Assembly (NCBI RefSeq): GCF_017916325.1
Contig: NC_090150.1
Span: 492,936 to 556,935, forward strand
DNA: 64,000 bases
DNA from: Leishmania martiniquensis
Taxonomy: Eukaryota; Euglenozoa; Kinetoplastea; Trypanosomatida; Trypanosomatidae
Direction: 5' to 3'
The translations under genes and the position numbers were made by a program. The notes under the pieces were generated by a model that did not search any database, had not been told where the DNA came from, and saw nothing but the letters and a program-made list of their open reading frames with translations. Each line of letters starts with the position of its first letter. The stretch's first letter is position 1. This document shows, one piece after another, positions 49,401-58,764 of the stretch.

Positions 49401-51465
49401 CGCTGCGCGGAGCTGAGGCGAGACACACACACACATCTTCGCTTTGGTCACTGACCGGCGGTAGAATGGCGGCTGCTGCCGCCGTCGCCGTCGCCGCCCC
49501 CGCTGCTGTTGCTGCGGCTTCTGATGGATCCGCAGTAGACAGAGCGTGCGGCGCCACGGCGGGATAGCTGCTCGGCGTGACAGACGTGGCCACCGAAACA
49601 GGTGCAGCGACGCGTGCGGGGCTGTCGCATGGACTAACGTCGCTGCTCCTGCTGCTCACCTCCTCGTCCTCCTCTGCTGCTTGTCGTGCACGCGCCGCCA
49701 ATAGGGCCTCTCGTGCGCTGTAGGGTAGTCGGGAGAGAGCCCACTGGTCGCACTCCTCTAGCGCCATCACACTACGCTGCAGCTGCGCATTCAGACTTGC
49801 CGTGGCGAACTGCACCGTTTGCCGAGCGACTCGCACCGCGCGGGCCGCGGCAGCCGAAGCCGCAGTTGCTGTCGTCTCCAGCCCTGTCAGGGGCGGAAGG
49901 GTACAAGCGGCTGTGGCGCTCACCGCGCCGTCGCTAGGCAATCCGCTGCCGATGCTCGGCAGCCGCGGCACCGAGGAGGCGATCCCGTTCGCCGCAGAGG
50001 ATGCCGTGGGATGTATGTTGGTAGGCACTGGCAGCACGCGGCGCCGCGGCGTAAAACATTCCTCCAGAGTGAACGGCGACTGCGCCGGATGCGGCCCGTG
50101 TCTGCTGCCGGTGAACCCTCGCAGCGACGGTGTCGTCCGCGGCACCCCCTTCGCATGCAGCCTTTGGACAGGAGGGAGACCTGCTCGGCCGCCGTTACCA
50201 CCCCTGATGTCGCCACCATGCAGAGGCAATACACTCTTCTGCTCATTTTCGTCGGCGCCGCCGCGGGCCACCATGCGCGTCACCAGCTGGGCCGTTCGGC
50301 GAGACGGATCGGGTCTGGATTGGGTGACTGCTACCGAGGAGGGCGAGGACCCCTGTTCCGGAGAGGAGGCAGAGGGCGAAATGGACGAGCCCCGCCGATG
50401 CGACAGCTGCTGAAGTGCGGGCGTGTCGTCGACGCCCTCCGCATCTTTGTCCTCGGCTGCGGGAGTACCGACGTGGCTTTTCGACTGCGGCCGGCGTTGC
50501 CAATCACCACCAGGCAGTGTGCGAGCTCGACACGGACTCGGGTAGCGGGCGCTGCCGGTGGTGACGAGGGGTAGCAGACTCCTGCGCACCGGTGGTGGCG
50601 GGGGCGACGGCGCTGCCCTGTGAGGCGCCGCCGGCGCGGTTGATGCTACGTGTTGGCTGGCGCTGCCACGCGGACCGTGAAGGATGCCGGCCGGAAGGCG
50701 CAGCGCTGTCGGCCCGCCGCAGTGGCCCTCTGCAGGTGCGGAGAGGTGAGTCGACGGAGGCGGGGGACGAGCGGCGGCGGTCTGCGCGCCGCTATCCCGG
50801 AAGCGGTGAACAAAAGCAGGCGGGAGCAGCAACGACATCGGTGCCGCGCGAGACAGCTGCTGCAGATGTATTTGTGCGAACCGCATGCCTGTCGCCGCCT
50901 CGCGCCTATCCATCGCCTCGTATCCGACGCCGTCCCTGAGCCCTGGGCCGATCTTGTGGGGGCGGATGTCGGTGCCGCCGTCCGGCCAGACCTGTCGAGC
51001 GGTTTCCAACCGCTTCTGCAGCTGCGCTGTGCGGTTTACCAAAGCTGAAAAAACGCGGCGGTCCTCGTCGCTGCGCAGCACCCGCAAAGTTGGCCGCCGC
51101 ACCGTCCCTGCATCCACGGATGGGGGTGGCAAAGAGGGCCGCAGCGGCAAGCCCGCCGCCTCCGAGCTCTCCCCTAAAGGACCGACGGCGCTGTGGGTCG
51201 TGGACAGTGCGGCCGCAGCCGACGCAGCTTCCTCTGGCGCGGTCGCCACGGGGCCCATGCCAATGTCCCGACAGGCCGCTTCGCAGAGGTGCAGGCACCG
51301 CTGCACCTCAGGGAGCCTACCCTTCAGCAGCAGCGCCAAGGCCGCAGTGTGGGCGCTGTGAATGTAGTTGAAGGTGGCGAAGGCGACATCATCATCGTTG
51401 ACGTCGTCGTCGTCGTGCAGGGCGAGCACGCCCATGAGTTGCGTCTCCAGGGGATCGATCTCCAT
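46411..51465 (-). CDS. Large IQ-motif-containing protein, function unknown
   Basis: A 1,684-aa protein starting at MEIDPLETQLMGV; upstream open codons cover the predicted splice acceptor (AG at 51502-51501 after a pyrimidine tract) and are not translated. The N-terminal 80 residues are ordered and acidic with helix-turn-helix character (YIHSAHTAALALLLKG), possibly a TPR/MIT-like hairpin. Residues about 90-1090 are Ala/Ser/Pro-rich and low in complexity. At least three IQ motifs follow: AVRIQRWWRQRLAARLCRQ (about 1110), HRIQRCYRRHLARLHMARL (about 1317) and KTIQRVGRGCRWRRWLRER (about 1512), the last preceded by a Gln/Arg/Glu-rich coiled coil. IQ motifs bind calmodulin, so a calmodulin-linked cytoskeletal or flagellar role is likely, but no motor or enzyme domain is present. 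Confidence 0.85.
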   Translation of the reverse strand: MEIDPLETQLMGVLALHDDDDVNDDDVAFATFNYIHSAHTAALALLLKGRLPEVQRCLHLCEAACRDIGMGPVATAPEEAASAAAALSTTHSAVGPLGESSEAAGLPLRPSLPPPSVDAGTVRRPTLRVLRSDEDRRVFSALVNRTAQLQKRLETARQVWPDGGTDIRPHKIGPGLRDGVGYEAMDRREAATGMRFAQIHLQQLSRAAPMSLLLPPAFVHRFRDSGAQTAAARPPPPSTHLSAPAEGHCGGPTALRLPAGILHGPRGSASQHVASTAPAAPHRAAPSPPPPPVRRSLLPLVTTGSARYPSPCRARTLPGGDWQRRPQSKSHVGTPAAEDKDAEGVDDTPALQQLSHRRGSSISPSASSPEQGSSPSSVAVTQSRPDPSRRTAQLVTRMVARGGADENEQKSVLPLHGGDIRGGNGGRAGLPPVQRLHAKGVPRTTPSLRGFTGSRHGPHPAQSPFTLEECFTPRRRVLPVPTNIHPTASSAANGIASSVPRLPSIGSGLPSDGAVSATAACTLPPLTGLETTATAASAAAARAVRVARQTVQFATASLNAQLQRSVMALEECDQWALSRLPYSAREALLAARARQAAEEDEEVSSRSSDVSPCDSPARVAAPVSVATSVTPSSYPAVAPHALSTADPSEAAATAAGAATATAAAAAILPPVSDQSEDVCVCLASAPRSAANASQPMPAFALPHPKAVATKGPTALCPFPAVEAVFGGEKVARSGGSEGGSAMIGPAETTQPVVVATSLAECAVQEAQEVDGEAAGRVGVALSTQASPQARPSGAGGAARHYTYNAAVEALVHARLAARRAAVPRLQAAAPLAAVVAEAVEESRPSTSEETLVRWRRMLQMADSTPAATTALCGAGTTAAKVSAAAAVSPFQTSRCLLTPAVAPSHSTVNGGVHRTRHGIRSATGVLRDRQTQRIVCEALRQASHVLPRDLVHPTRKVDSAACPKPSFSDLPNVFAGGVDGAGAGASAKMRGHAARHTTGEVTMDTSLLSGACTSTQASPGVVLALNGAAPSRRQPPQVSGAEVVVPWLPLSLGAASTSVSNFTVAGPSTAAVADVLRQLHDARRASAALLSIEDWTVVAPNLLGRSLPLSVRAVRIQRWWRQRLAARLCRQRRAAQEAYLLEEERRDAAALRLQQQMCVHWAQEALARCAAAYAAWTEHRVAAERTPTMRSSSTDTLAGDSIAFEASDSFTTMSPPHVRGRHPVAPYAFESTGGAFLSEQVRCARAVRITPAVAAAPDSDEDAADSGRGQCRLACCSPLKASRAAPPAAKPAAAVGSIKSATAAPLSVHNGTDSERQSAAAHRIQRCYRRHLARLHMARLRRDAEVLSAVVTRRAPLAAIRLTLTAAPLSAPAAESRMKQLPSGTLDGGAGEFSVISPPSGDTRGSPPSLLNSSTAFSHAAPAREVAKGSDAAIIRSLLNHDTGDVYEAYLQRGLAARRNGDYKTPLERVSLRDLQRIRQQREGEAARQRQQQEREQQRRLEQQQRWERQVLEASKTIQRVGRGCRWRRWLRERELKMRQRADPHEVEWLSRSIVSGLHNGEFLSSKGLPTQPVLLEDAQCAKLAGGEAVASHIISRLQEAHPQWFGVAARPTSAQYIASHCTPAQHAAVTTAGAFLAAFASRAEVFSRYRHTCARSLQLVWRLHRAKLHSRGKRGRLASASEL

Positions 51466-52880
51466 GTCGGAAGCGCTGAAGCAGCCCTGTGCGCACGCGC
51501 CTGCCGAGAAGGGGGAGTGGGGAGGCAGTGCCGCCCTTGCTGGCGATCGCTTCCAAGTGTGCATCAACAGCACCAGAGCACGCGAGCGAGAGAGAGGAGG
51601 ATGCAGGGGTGTCGCAGCGTCAAGCTGTGTCTACAGCGTATGCGCATGTGTGGTATGGGATGGGAGGAGGAGAGAGGTCAGGTGCGGAGAGCACGTGGAT
51701 ATTCGCGCAGCCCAATCTCATCACGCAGAGACGCTGACAGACCAACGGACCCAGACGTGTGTCTGATTGCGAATGTGAGAGGGGTGGGGTGGGCGTGGGC
51801 GGTGGTGTGGAGGAGCAGGCTCACCGCGGCACCTCAGGACAGTTCACGGGCCCCGTGAGTCGGCTCGCACACGCGATGGTGGGCAGACGCTGCGTGAAAT
51901 GCGCCAGACGGCCGCGCGCCCACGTGAGGCAGCGGGCGTGCAGCGCGCACGAGTTGTACGGTGAAAGGGAAAGGGAGGGGAGCGATGGAATAGGGTGGTG
52001 GCGACGGACGCGTTGGGGACGATACGCGCGCAGAAGGCGCGTCATTGCGCGTGCGTGCGAGGCGCGACTGCCGTCCCTGTCACTTTAGCAGTGGTACCAT
52101 TTGTCTTTCGTGACGCTTTGCCTTCCTGTGCTCGATCACGGCTGGTGGCAGGTCGAGGGACGGAGAGAGCGGCGTAGCTGATGAGAAGCAGCCGCTGACA
52201 CACGCACACACACACACACTTAGCACCCCATACGCAGAAGACCGATTGAAACGCAAAGGCTCTGCGCGTGCGACGACGAGCACGAGGGCCGGCGATGACA
52301 GCGAGAGCGGCGGAATCGTCGCAGAAGGGCGAGCCAAGCAAAGACCAGGCGGAAATGTTTTTCTTTTTCACGACAAACCCACGCACGGCGGAGGCGACAA
52401 GTATTACCACCCGACGCGGACAGTACCCCACACCACTCCATTCATGATGATCGCCACTATTATGGGTCAGCACGACAGCGGCCGCTCTCCCTCTCACTGC
52501 TCCCTCGCCACTCCGCGCCGCACTCACACATCGCATAGCCGCGCGTACGCTTCCGTTGAGAGAGCGCATTGCTATTCTCTTGCCGAACTGCCGGCATGTC
52601 GATGCCCATGAGCGCACACACACACACACAAACGCACACACAACTCTGGATCTCGTCCGATCTCCGCTACTTCAGACTCTTTTTCGACGGTGACGTGTGC
52701 GCAGAGGGTGAGAGGCGGCGTCGAGCAGCGGCCACTGCAACCGCTGCTCGACACCTCCCTCCTCCCCACGTACACCTTCTATGGAGAGAACCGTCCAACC
52801 GGACGCCTACCCAAGACGCTGCCGGGATGCCGAGCCACACAGCAGAACATCCCGACGCGTTCCGTTCCCTCGTCTCTGCT
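51466..52880. other. Intergenic spacer between the IQ-motif gene and topoisomerase II
   Basis: No supported gene in 1.4 kb. It contains (CA)n runs at about 52198-52218 and 52614-52630, and (on the coding strand) the topoisomerase II 3' UTR on the right and the IQ gene's pyrimidine tract on the left. Confidence 0.55.
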
Positions 52881-55800
52881 TTACAACAAAAAGTGCGGCA
52901 ACCGCGGCAGCAGGCGGCCGAGCTGTGCGCCGGCAAAACGTGCCACCCGCGTCGACAGACTCATCTTGGCGCCGCGCCTGCTGCCGGTCGGCTTCTTCTT
53001 CTTGAACGCTACACGTGAGCCGATCAGCCGCTTTCCCACACCACGCGCGGCGCTATCCGACGACGTGGCGCGACCCAAAGACTCTCCAGGGCGGCGCTTA
53101 CTCGGCGGCGGCTTCTCATACTGGCAGGCGTGCACGCGGTACGCCGTCGCGCCCTTCGCGGACGCCTCCAGCGTCAGTAGCGGTTGCCGAAGCGGCGGCA
53201 GCTCTACCCCGCCTGTGATGCTGGCCGAGCGCTGCTCCTTCTGAATTGAGTTGATGAGCACACGTTCGTACTCCTGAAATGTCTTGTCGAACTTATCGAG
53301 CTCCGCCAGCCACATCTTCACCGGCGTCGTCCGTTTCAGTTCCTCTATCTGCGCCTGCGTCTTGGCGATATCCATCTGCAGCTTCTCTGTGCTCGTCCGG
53401 GTGAAGAACGTGATGGGCTTCTTCAAGATGTAGTCGAAGCTCTCATCGACGCGCACGAGGCCGAGCTTCACGCACGTCTTGACGAGTGTGTCATCTGTTG
53501 CATGGAGGAAGTCGATGTGGCCCTGCCGAAAGTGCTCCACGAACTTGCGCGTCGATTGCAAGCGGGCGAGATCCATCTCCATAAGCCCGATCTTGCGGGT
53601 GCGGCGGCGCTTGTACAATTCGAGGCGACGGTCATAGTGCCACTGCAGCACGGGTGAGAGGTTCGAGTCGATCGGGCTAAGCGTGCCGGCGGGTGAGAAG
53701 ACGGTGCCGTTGATGTAGATGCGCTGCGCCAGCGCCAGGTCTGTCTCACACTCCGCCCACGTTGTCAGCGCGCCGTCGCGCACGATGAGGTCGATATCGA
53801 TGTGGTTGGCGCCCGAGTAGTCAGCGATGCGCTGCACAACATCTGCGCTGGCGAGGGACGAGATGTGCAAGCGGAATGCCTCGATGCTCGTCATCCACGG
53901 GATTTCGGATATGTGGAAGCGACCGTTCGGGTGCGCTGTGTATTTGCCAACCGCGATGAACTCGTTGTCGGCGCCGCGCCGCACCGTGCCTTGGAATCCC
54001 ACCGCCCACGGCACGAGGTTGCGCACCACCTGCTTGGCCGACTCACCGTTGATCATCGAGCGCACTGCCGCGGAGACGTCGAGGGGGTGAAATGATGGGA
54101 TTGTCGTGGCAAAGCCGAAGCCGATGCCGACGGCGCCGTTGCACAACAGCATCGGTAGGATCGGGACGTAGTGGTGCGGCTCCACGACCGTGCCTTCTTC
54201 ATCCATGTAGTCCAGCAGGGGGTCATCCTCCTCAGGGAACAGCAGGCGGGCAAAGCGGCTGAGCTTCGTAAAAATGTAGCGCGGAGCGGCATGGTCACTC
54301 CCGAGCTGCTGCCGAGAGCCGAACTGGCCCTCTGGCACCAGTAGGTTGATGTTGTTGCCGCCGGTGAAGTTCTGCGCCATCTTCACGATCGTCTCCTGCA
54401 ACGAGGCCTCGCCGTGGTGGAACGCCGACACCTCTGAAATGTAGCCCGACAGCTGTGCTACCTTTGACGCCTCGGAGCTGTGGCGCCGCAGCATTGCCCA
54501 CAGGATCTTGCGCTGCGACGGCTTCAGTCCATCGACGCAGTGCGGAATGGCGCGGGCGTTGCCGACGAGCGCGAAGTGCACCATCTCCTTATGCACAAAC
54601 TCGGGAATAGTCAGCGTCTTTTTGCTGCGGTCGATGTCGATTTCGCCCTGAAAGGCGTTCGCCTTCGTCATCCACTCTTTACGCCACTCCACCTCCGCCG
54701 CGTCGAAGACGCTGTCGAGCAGCCGGTGGTCTTTGGCGTCGACGGTGAGCCGCATAATGTTCTTGTCCATGTCTGCGAAGTACTCCTTACCCTCCGCCGT
54801 GGTCGATGTACCGAGACCTTTGTAGTACTTGGCCGTGTAGCGCACATCCGGGTGGGCCCGCTGCCAGCGGTGGAAGTCACGGAAGCTATGGAAGGCGATC
54901 GCCTCCTTCGACTTGCCGCTGACCTTGATCTTCACAATCGGTGTAGAGAAGAGGGAAATGTAGCCCGGGTTGTTCTGCAGCAGCGTCGGCCACAGCGACT
55001 CGAAGGCGTTGATGACGAGGCCTTTGATGTGCGAGCCGTCTGCGTCTTGATCCGTCATGACGAGCAGTCGCTGATACCGCAGCTCAGCCGGCGACTGGTA
55101 CTCCTTGCCCAGTTCCAGCCCCAGCGCGAGGAAAAGGTCTTGCAGTTCCTTGCACGACTTGAGCCGCTTCAGGTTTTTATTGCGCACGTTCAGCAGTTTG
55201 CCACGCAGCGGGAACACACCGCAGTATTTCTTCTGGTCGCTGGAGAGCGAGTTCAGGGCGAGTGCCTTGGCAGAGTCACCCTCTGTGATGATGAGCGTAC
55301 GAATATTCCTGCCGTCTGGCCGCGACGAGGTGGCGTCGACGAGCTTCGTGATGGAGGATATGAGTGTCTTGCTGGTCAGCCGCCGGCCGGCGCCGATCTC
55401 CTTGTTCAGCTCGTTCGTGAGCTGGTCGTCCATGCTGTTCACGTGAGCCTCCAGGAACGGCATCGTCTCGAGGTACTTCTCCAGCGTGTTCTTCGGCACG
55501 CGCGGCATGGTCACGGTCGACACGAGCCGCGCCTTGCTCTGCGAGTCGAACTTCGGCTGCGCCTGAATCAGGAAGACGAGCACGGTGAAGTGCCGCTGCA
55601 CTCGGTTCGTGTCCACCACCTTGCCGTCCTTCTTGAAATTCTTGCTCAACGAGTCGAGGCAGGAGTCGAGGATGTCCATGGCAGCGTTGCAGTGCGTGCC
55701 GCCATTGTAGGTGACGACGCCGTTCACGACGCCGACGATGCGCTTCGGGCTCTGTGTCAGCTGCGGCACATAGGCGACACTGCCGTTTGGGCTCGTGTGC

Positions 55801-56600
55801 ACAAACGGCGCAGGCGGCATCGACCCGTCTGGGCCGGGCAGCGAGTAGAGCTGCGCGTAATCGGTAAACTCCTTGAAGCCGAAGGGCACGTTGTTGAGCC
55901 GCACTTCGATCTTGGAGAACATCGCGGCGAGGTCCATAATGCGCTTGTGCAGCACCCGCTTCATGTCTAGCGAGATGGACGCGTTTGGAAAGCCGAAGTG
56001 CGCGTAATCCGGCATAAACTTCACCCGCGTGACATTTTTTTCCTTCGGATCGACCCGGGTCACGCGCGGCGCCGTCGCCATCCGCATGTGGTCCGTCCAA
56101 CTCATGTGGAACTCGCGGCCAGCTGTGCGGCAGACGACGGAGAACTTTGTGGAGAGGATATTTGTCAGCTTCGCACCGTAGCCGTGACGGCCGGCGGTCG
56201 TCGAGGTGGAGTCGTTGTTGTAGTTGGAGCTGGTCAGCAGGTGGCCAAAAACCATCTCCGGGATGTACATTTTGTGCTCCTTGCTGCGCACGATCGGGAG
56301 ACCGGCGCCGTCGTTCTCGATTGTGATCTCACCCGTGTCGGAGATGTTGATGCTGATGTACGTTTGCCGCACGGACCCCTTGCTGTTGTTGATGTTGTCC
56401 GCCGCGTTGAGCAAAATTTCGTCCACAATCTTCAGGAGGCCTTGGTTCACCCGCATCGTCTCCCACACCATCTTGCCCTTCTCCGGGTCAAAGATGTACA
56501 TGGACGTGGGCTGCGTCTCGATGCTGCCCACGTACATCTCCGGTCGAAGGAGGACATGGTCGATCGGGGTCAGTTTCTTATACTTCGATGCGTCCGTCAT
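52881..56600 (-). CDS. TOP2: DNA topoisomerase II, kinetoplast/mitochondrial type
   Basis: A 1,239-aa type IIA topoisomerase starting at MTDASKYKKLTP, the conserved family start. The GHKL ATPase domain holds the NAADN motif (near residue 66) and GRHGYGAKLTNI; the transducer follows, then the TOPRIM domain with EGDSAKALA and DQDADGSHIKGL (metal-binding acidic cluster), and the breakage-reunion domain with catalytic Tyr775 in APRYIFTKLSRFARL. The length matches kinetoplastid TOP2 enzymes (about 1,230 aa), which are shorter than nuclear TOP2 of other eukaryotes and decatenate kinetoplast minicircles. The C-terminus is basic (FKKKKPTGSRRGAK) and short. No classical presequence is visible; import may use internal or C-terminal signals. 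This enzyme is the known target of several antileishmanial topoisomerase poisons. Confidence 0.97.
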   Translation of the reverse strand: MTDASKYKKLTPIDHVLLRPEMYVGSIETQPTSMYIFDPEKGKMVWETMRVNQGLLKIVDEILLNAADNINNSKGSVRQTYISINISDTGEITIENDGAGLPIVRSKEHKMYIPEMVFGHLLTSSNYNNDSTSTTAGRHGYGAKLTNILSTKFSVVCRTAGREFHMSWTDHMRMATAPRVTRVDPKEKNVTRVKFMPDYAHFGFPNASISLDMKRVLHKRIMDLAAMFSKIEVRLNNVPFGFKEFTDYAQLYSLPGPDGSMPPAPFVHTSPNGSVAYVPQLTQSPKRIVGVVNGVVTYNGGTHCNAAMDILDSCLDSLSKNFKKDGKVVDTNRVQRHFTVLVFLIQAQPKFDSQSKARLVSTVTMPRVPKNTLEKYLETMPFLEAHVNSMDDQLTNELNKEIGAGRRLTSKTLISSITKLVDATSSRPDGRNIRTLIITEGDSAKALALNSLSSDQKKYCGVFPLRGKLLNVRNKNLKRLKSCKELQDLFLALGLELGKEYQSPAELRYQRLLVMTDQDADGSHIKGLVINAFESLWPTLLQNNPGYISLFSTPIVKIKVSGKSKEAIAFHSFRDFHRWQRAHPDVRYTAKYYKGLGTSTTAEGKEYFADMDKNIMRLTVDAKDHRLLDSVFDAAEVEWRKEWMTKANAFQGEIDIDRSKKTLTIPEFVHKEMVHFALVGNARAIPHCVDGLKPSQRKILWAMLRRHSSEASKVAQLSGYISEVSAFHHGEASLQETIVKMAQNFTGGNNINLLVPEGQFGSRQQLGSDHAAPRYIFTKLSRFARLLFPEEDDPLLDYMDEEGTVVEPHHYVPILPMLLCNGAVGIGFGFATTIPSFHPLDVSAAVRSMINGESAKQVVRNLVPWAVGFQGTVRRGADNEFIAVGKYTAHPNGRFHISEIPWMTSIEAFRLHISSLASADVVQRIADYSGANHIDIDLIVRDGALTTWAECETDLALAQRIYINGTVFSPAGTLSPIDSNLSPVLQWHYDRRLELYKRRRTRKIGLMEMDLARLQSTRKFVEHFRQGHIDFLHATDDTLVKTCVKLGLVRVDESFDYILKKPITFFTRTSTEKLQMDIAKTQAQIEELKRTTPVKMWLAELDKFDKTFQEYERVLINSIQKEQRSASITGGVELPPLRQPLLTLEASAKGATAYRVHACQYEKPPPSKRRPGESLGRATSSDSAARGVGKRLIGSRVAFKKKKPTGSRRGAKMSLSTRVARFAGAQLGRLLPRLPHFLL

Positions 56601-58764
56601 CCTCCACAGCGCTGAGGTTTGTGTGCGTGTGCTGGGTAAGGGTGGGACGAGAAAAAAGTGCGAGCGAGGACGCACACACCACTGTGACTCTGTGTTTCGG
56701 TGGGTTGGGCGCACCTGCGTGAGCCCGGTAACTGTGCCCAGTGGAGAGGGGGGGAGGGGAAGTCTCGCTCACACAGCCGACAAGCCCACCGAAAAAGATC
56801 TGCTGTGCCGCTACAGCTTCTATGATGGTGTGCACCGCCAGTTAGTGGCCACCGATCTCTCTGTGCACGTGCCTGACTCGCGTTTGGCACGGGCTACCGG
56901 GTGCGCGCTCTCTCGCTTCTCCTCCTCCTCCTCCTCCCCGGTTCACTGTGTCTGTCTGCGGGTAAGTTAGGCTGGTCGGGTCGATGCAGTGGCGCACACG
57001 GTACGCATGCAGCCAGAAGCGTGCACCACGGCTTGTGGGGGAGGTGGAGAGAGAGAAAGAGGGGGGAAGGGGTGGGGGGAGCGAGCAAGAGACTTGAAAG
57101 CTCCGTCGAGCGGTGTCTATGCGACGACTTTTATCTTCGCGATCGTTTCTATGCGGAGGGCAGCGAGTCGGTCAGAGGCCTCGCTTAATGTCGCTTCGTG
57201 GGCTCGTATTGCTTTGCGGCGTCCTCGTCTTCTATGCGTGGCTGACGAGTGCGTCAGAGTGTATCGGTACGTGTGCGTGTATGGGTGGAGGGAGTGATGA
57301 GGGAGGATAGAGTAAGACAGGCTCAGAGCGCGCAGGCAGAGGAGAGAAGGCGGTGTCTCCATGGGAAGGTGTTGCTTTCCGTTTTCGGGGCGTTCCTGTC
57401 AGCCAGTGTGCGCACGACGGAGGGCAGAGGGGCGTACCTTCGCGCACCATCCCGCTAGTAGAGCAGGCCACGTCGAGTCGCTTCTTCCCGTTCTTCACCC
57501 CCCGCCCGTTGCCCGTGCGAGCCGACAGACGCGGCCAAAGGGTCGACGGGGGGAAGACGTGGGGAGGGACGACCCATCGCTGCCCCGCGTCTGTTTCTTC
57601 GGTTGTCTCCGTCATTGCTTTTCATAGCTGTTCGAGAGGCGCTGCATACCTGCGGGGATGCTGCGAAGGGCGTGCCGCCGTGGCGAGCAAGGAGGGAAGG
57701 TGAGTGAGAGGAGAGGAGAGTGGTGGCTGCAGTGAGAGGGGGGGATGGCAGAGAGGGAGGGAGAGGAGCAGCAACGTCAGGGTAGTTTTGTGCAGAGGAC
57801 ATCAGCTTCACGCTCTATAGTGCGTGCCTGCCCGTGCGGGAATAGGTGCACATTCAGTAATCGGAGGAGTGTGGGCAACGCGTCGACAGTGCGGAGGGGA
57901 GCAGCTGTCTCTGCAGGAGGGTTGGCTGACCATACCCCCCCCCCCACGAGCATACCTGTGCTCGAGCCGAGACGGAGATCGCTTCGAGCGCCCTCTACTG
58001 CGCCCCCTGCGCTCCACCTTCCCCCACCCCCCACCCACACACACAGAGGGAACCACGATGCTTCCTCGCGAAAGCAGGTGGCGCTAACGATGAGCCACAC
58101 GAGCAACGGCATATTTTCATCCCACGATACGGACAGCGGTACAGGAAAAGGAGATGGAGAGGTGCGCATGCAGCGCTCTACTTGGGACGAAGAAGAGGAG
58201 TGGGGGGGAGGTGATGGTGGTGGTGTAGAGAGCCCACGAACAGAGGAAAAGACAGCTGGAGTCATTGAGGGGGGACGGAGAAGTTGGGGGGAGGAGGGGA
58301 AGCCGCGAAGGACACACACACACACACATACACGGCGTAGCATAGGGAAAGCAAGATTAAAGGACACGAGAGGGTACACAAGAAATAGAAGGCGGTGAGC
58401 TGCACACAAACGCTGCACGTTGCCGACCACAATGGACAAAGCGCGGAGAGGTGGGGGAGCGAGAGAGAGGGCAACTACCAGCGGATGATCACATGGCGGT
58501 CAACTTCGGAAGGGGGCATCAATGCTGAGATGGGGAAGAGGGGGGGGCAGCGACTCACCTCCCTTGGCGTGCCGGATGGGCCATTCACCCTCCTCAGTGG
58601 ATATCCCACTTGGTTTCTTTGTGCCCCATGCAGAGTACGCGTGCAGGGCTCCGTCATCAATCGATGCTTCATCGCACAAACACAAGCGCACACGCCGGCC
58701 ATCCCCCTACCTGTCCGCCTATGCAATCTGCACGCTGCAACTGTGGGAGGGGAGGGGAAAGGCA
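56601..58764. other. Intergenic spacer between topoisomerase II and the USP7-like gene
   Basis: 2.2 kb without a convincing gene on either strand. It holds a C13 run (57939-57951), (CA)n at about 58313-58329 and several coding-strand pyrimidine tracts. Short frames here (for example about 220 codons on the minus strand, 58439-57777) are rich in Cys/Val/Ser from simple repeats and look non-coding. Confidence 0.55.
56632..56658 (-). promoter_or_regulatory. Candidate spliced-leader acceptor for topoisomerase II
   Basis: Minus strand: a T6 run and C/T tract end in TTACCCAG, the first AG (56633-56632), leaving about 31 nt of 5' UTR before the ATG at 56600. Confidence 0.5.

Noticed and set aside
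54480..55970. A 496-codon open frame on the + strand opposite topoisomerase II
   Set aside because: It is an antisense shadow of a certain gene, produced by high GC and biased codon use; the peptide is Val/Arg/His-rich and matches nothing.
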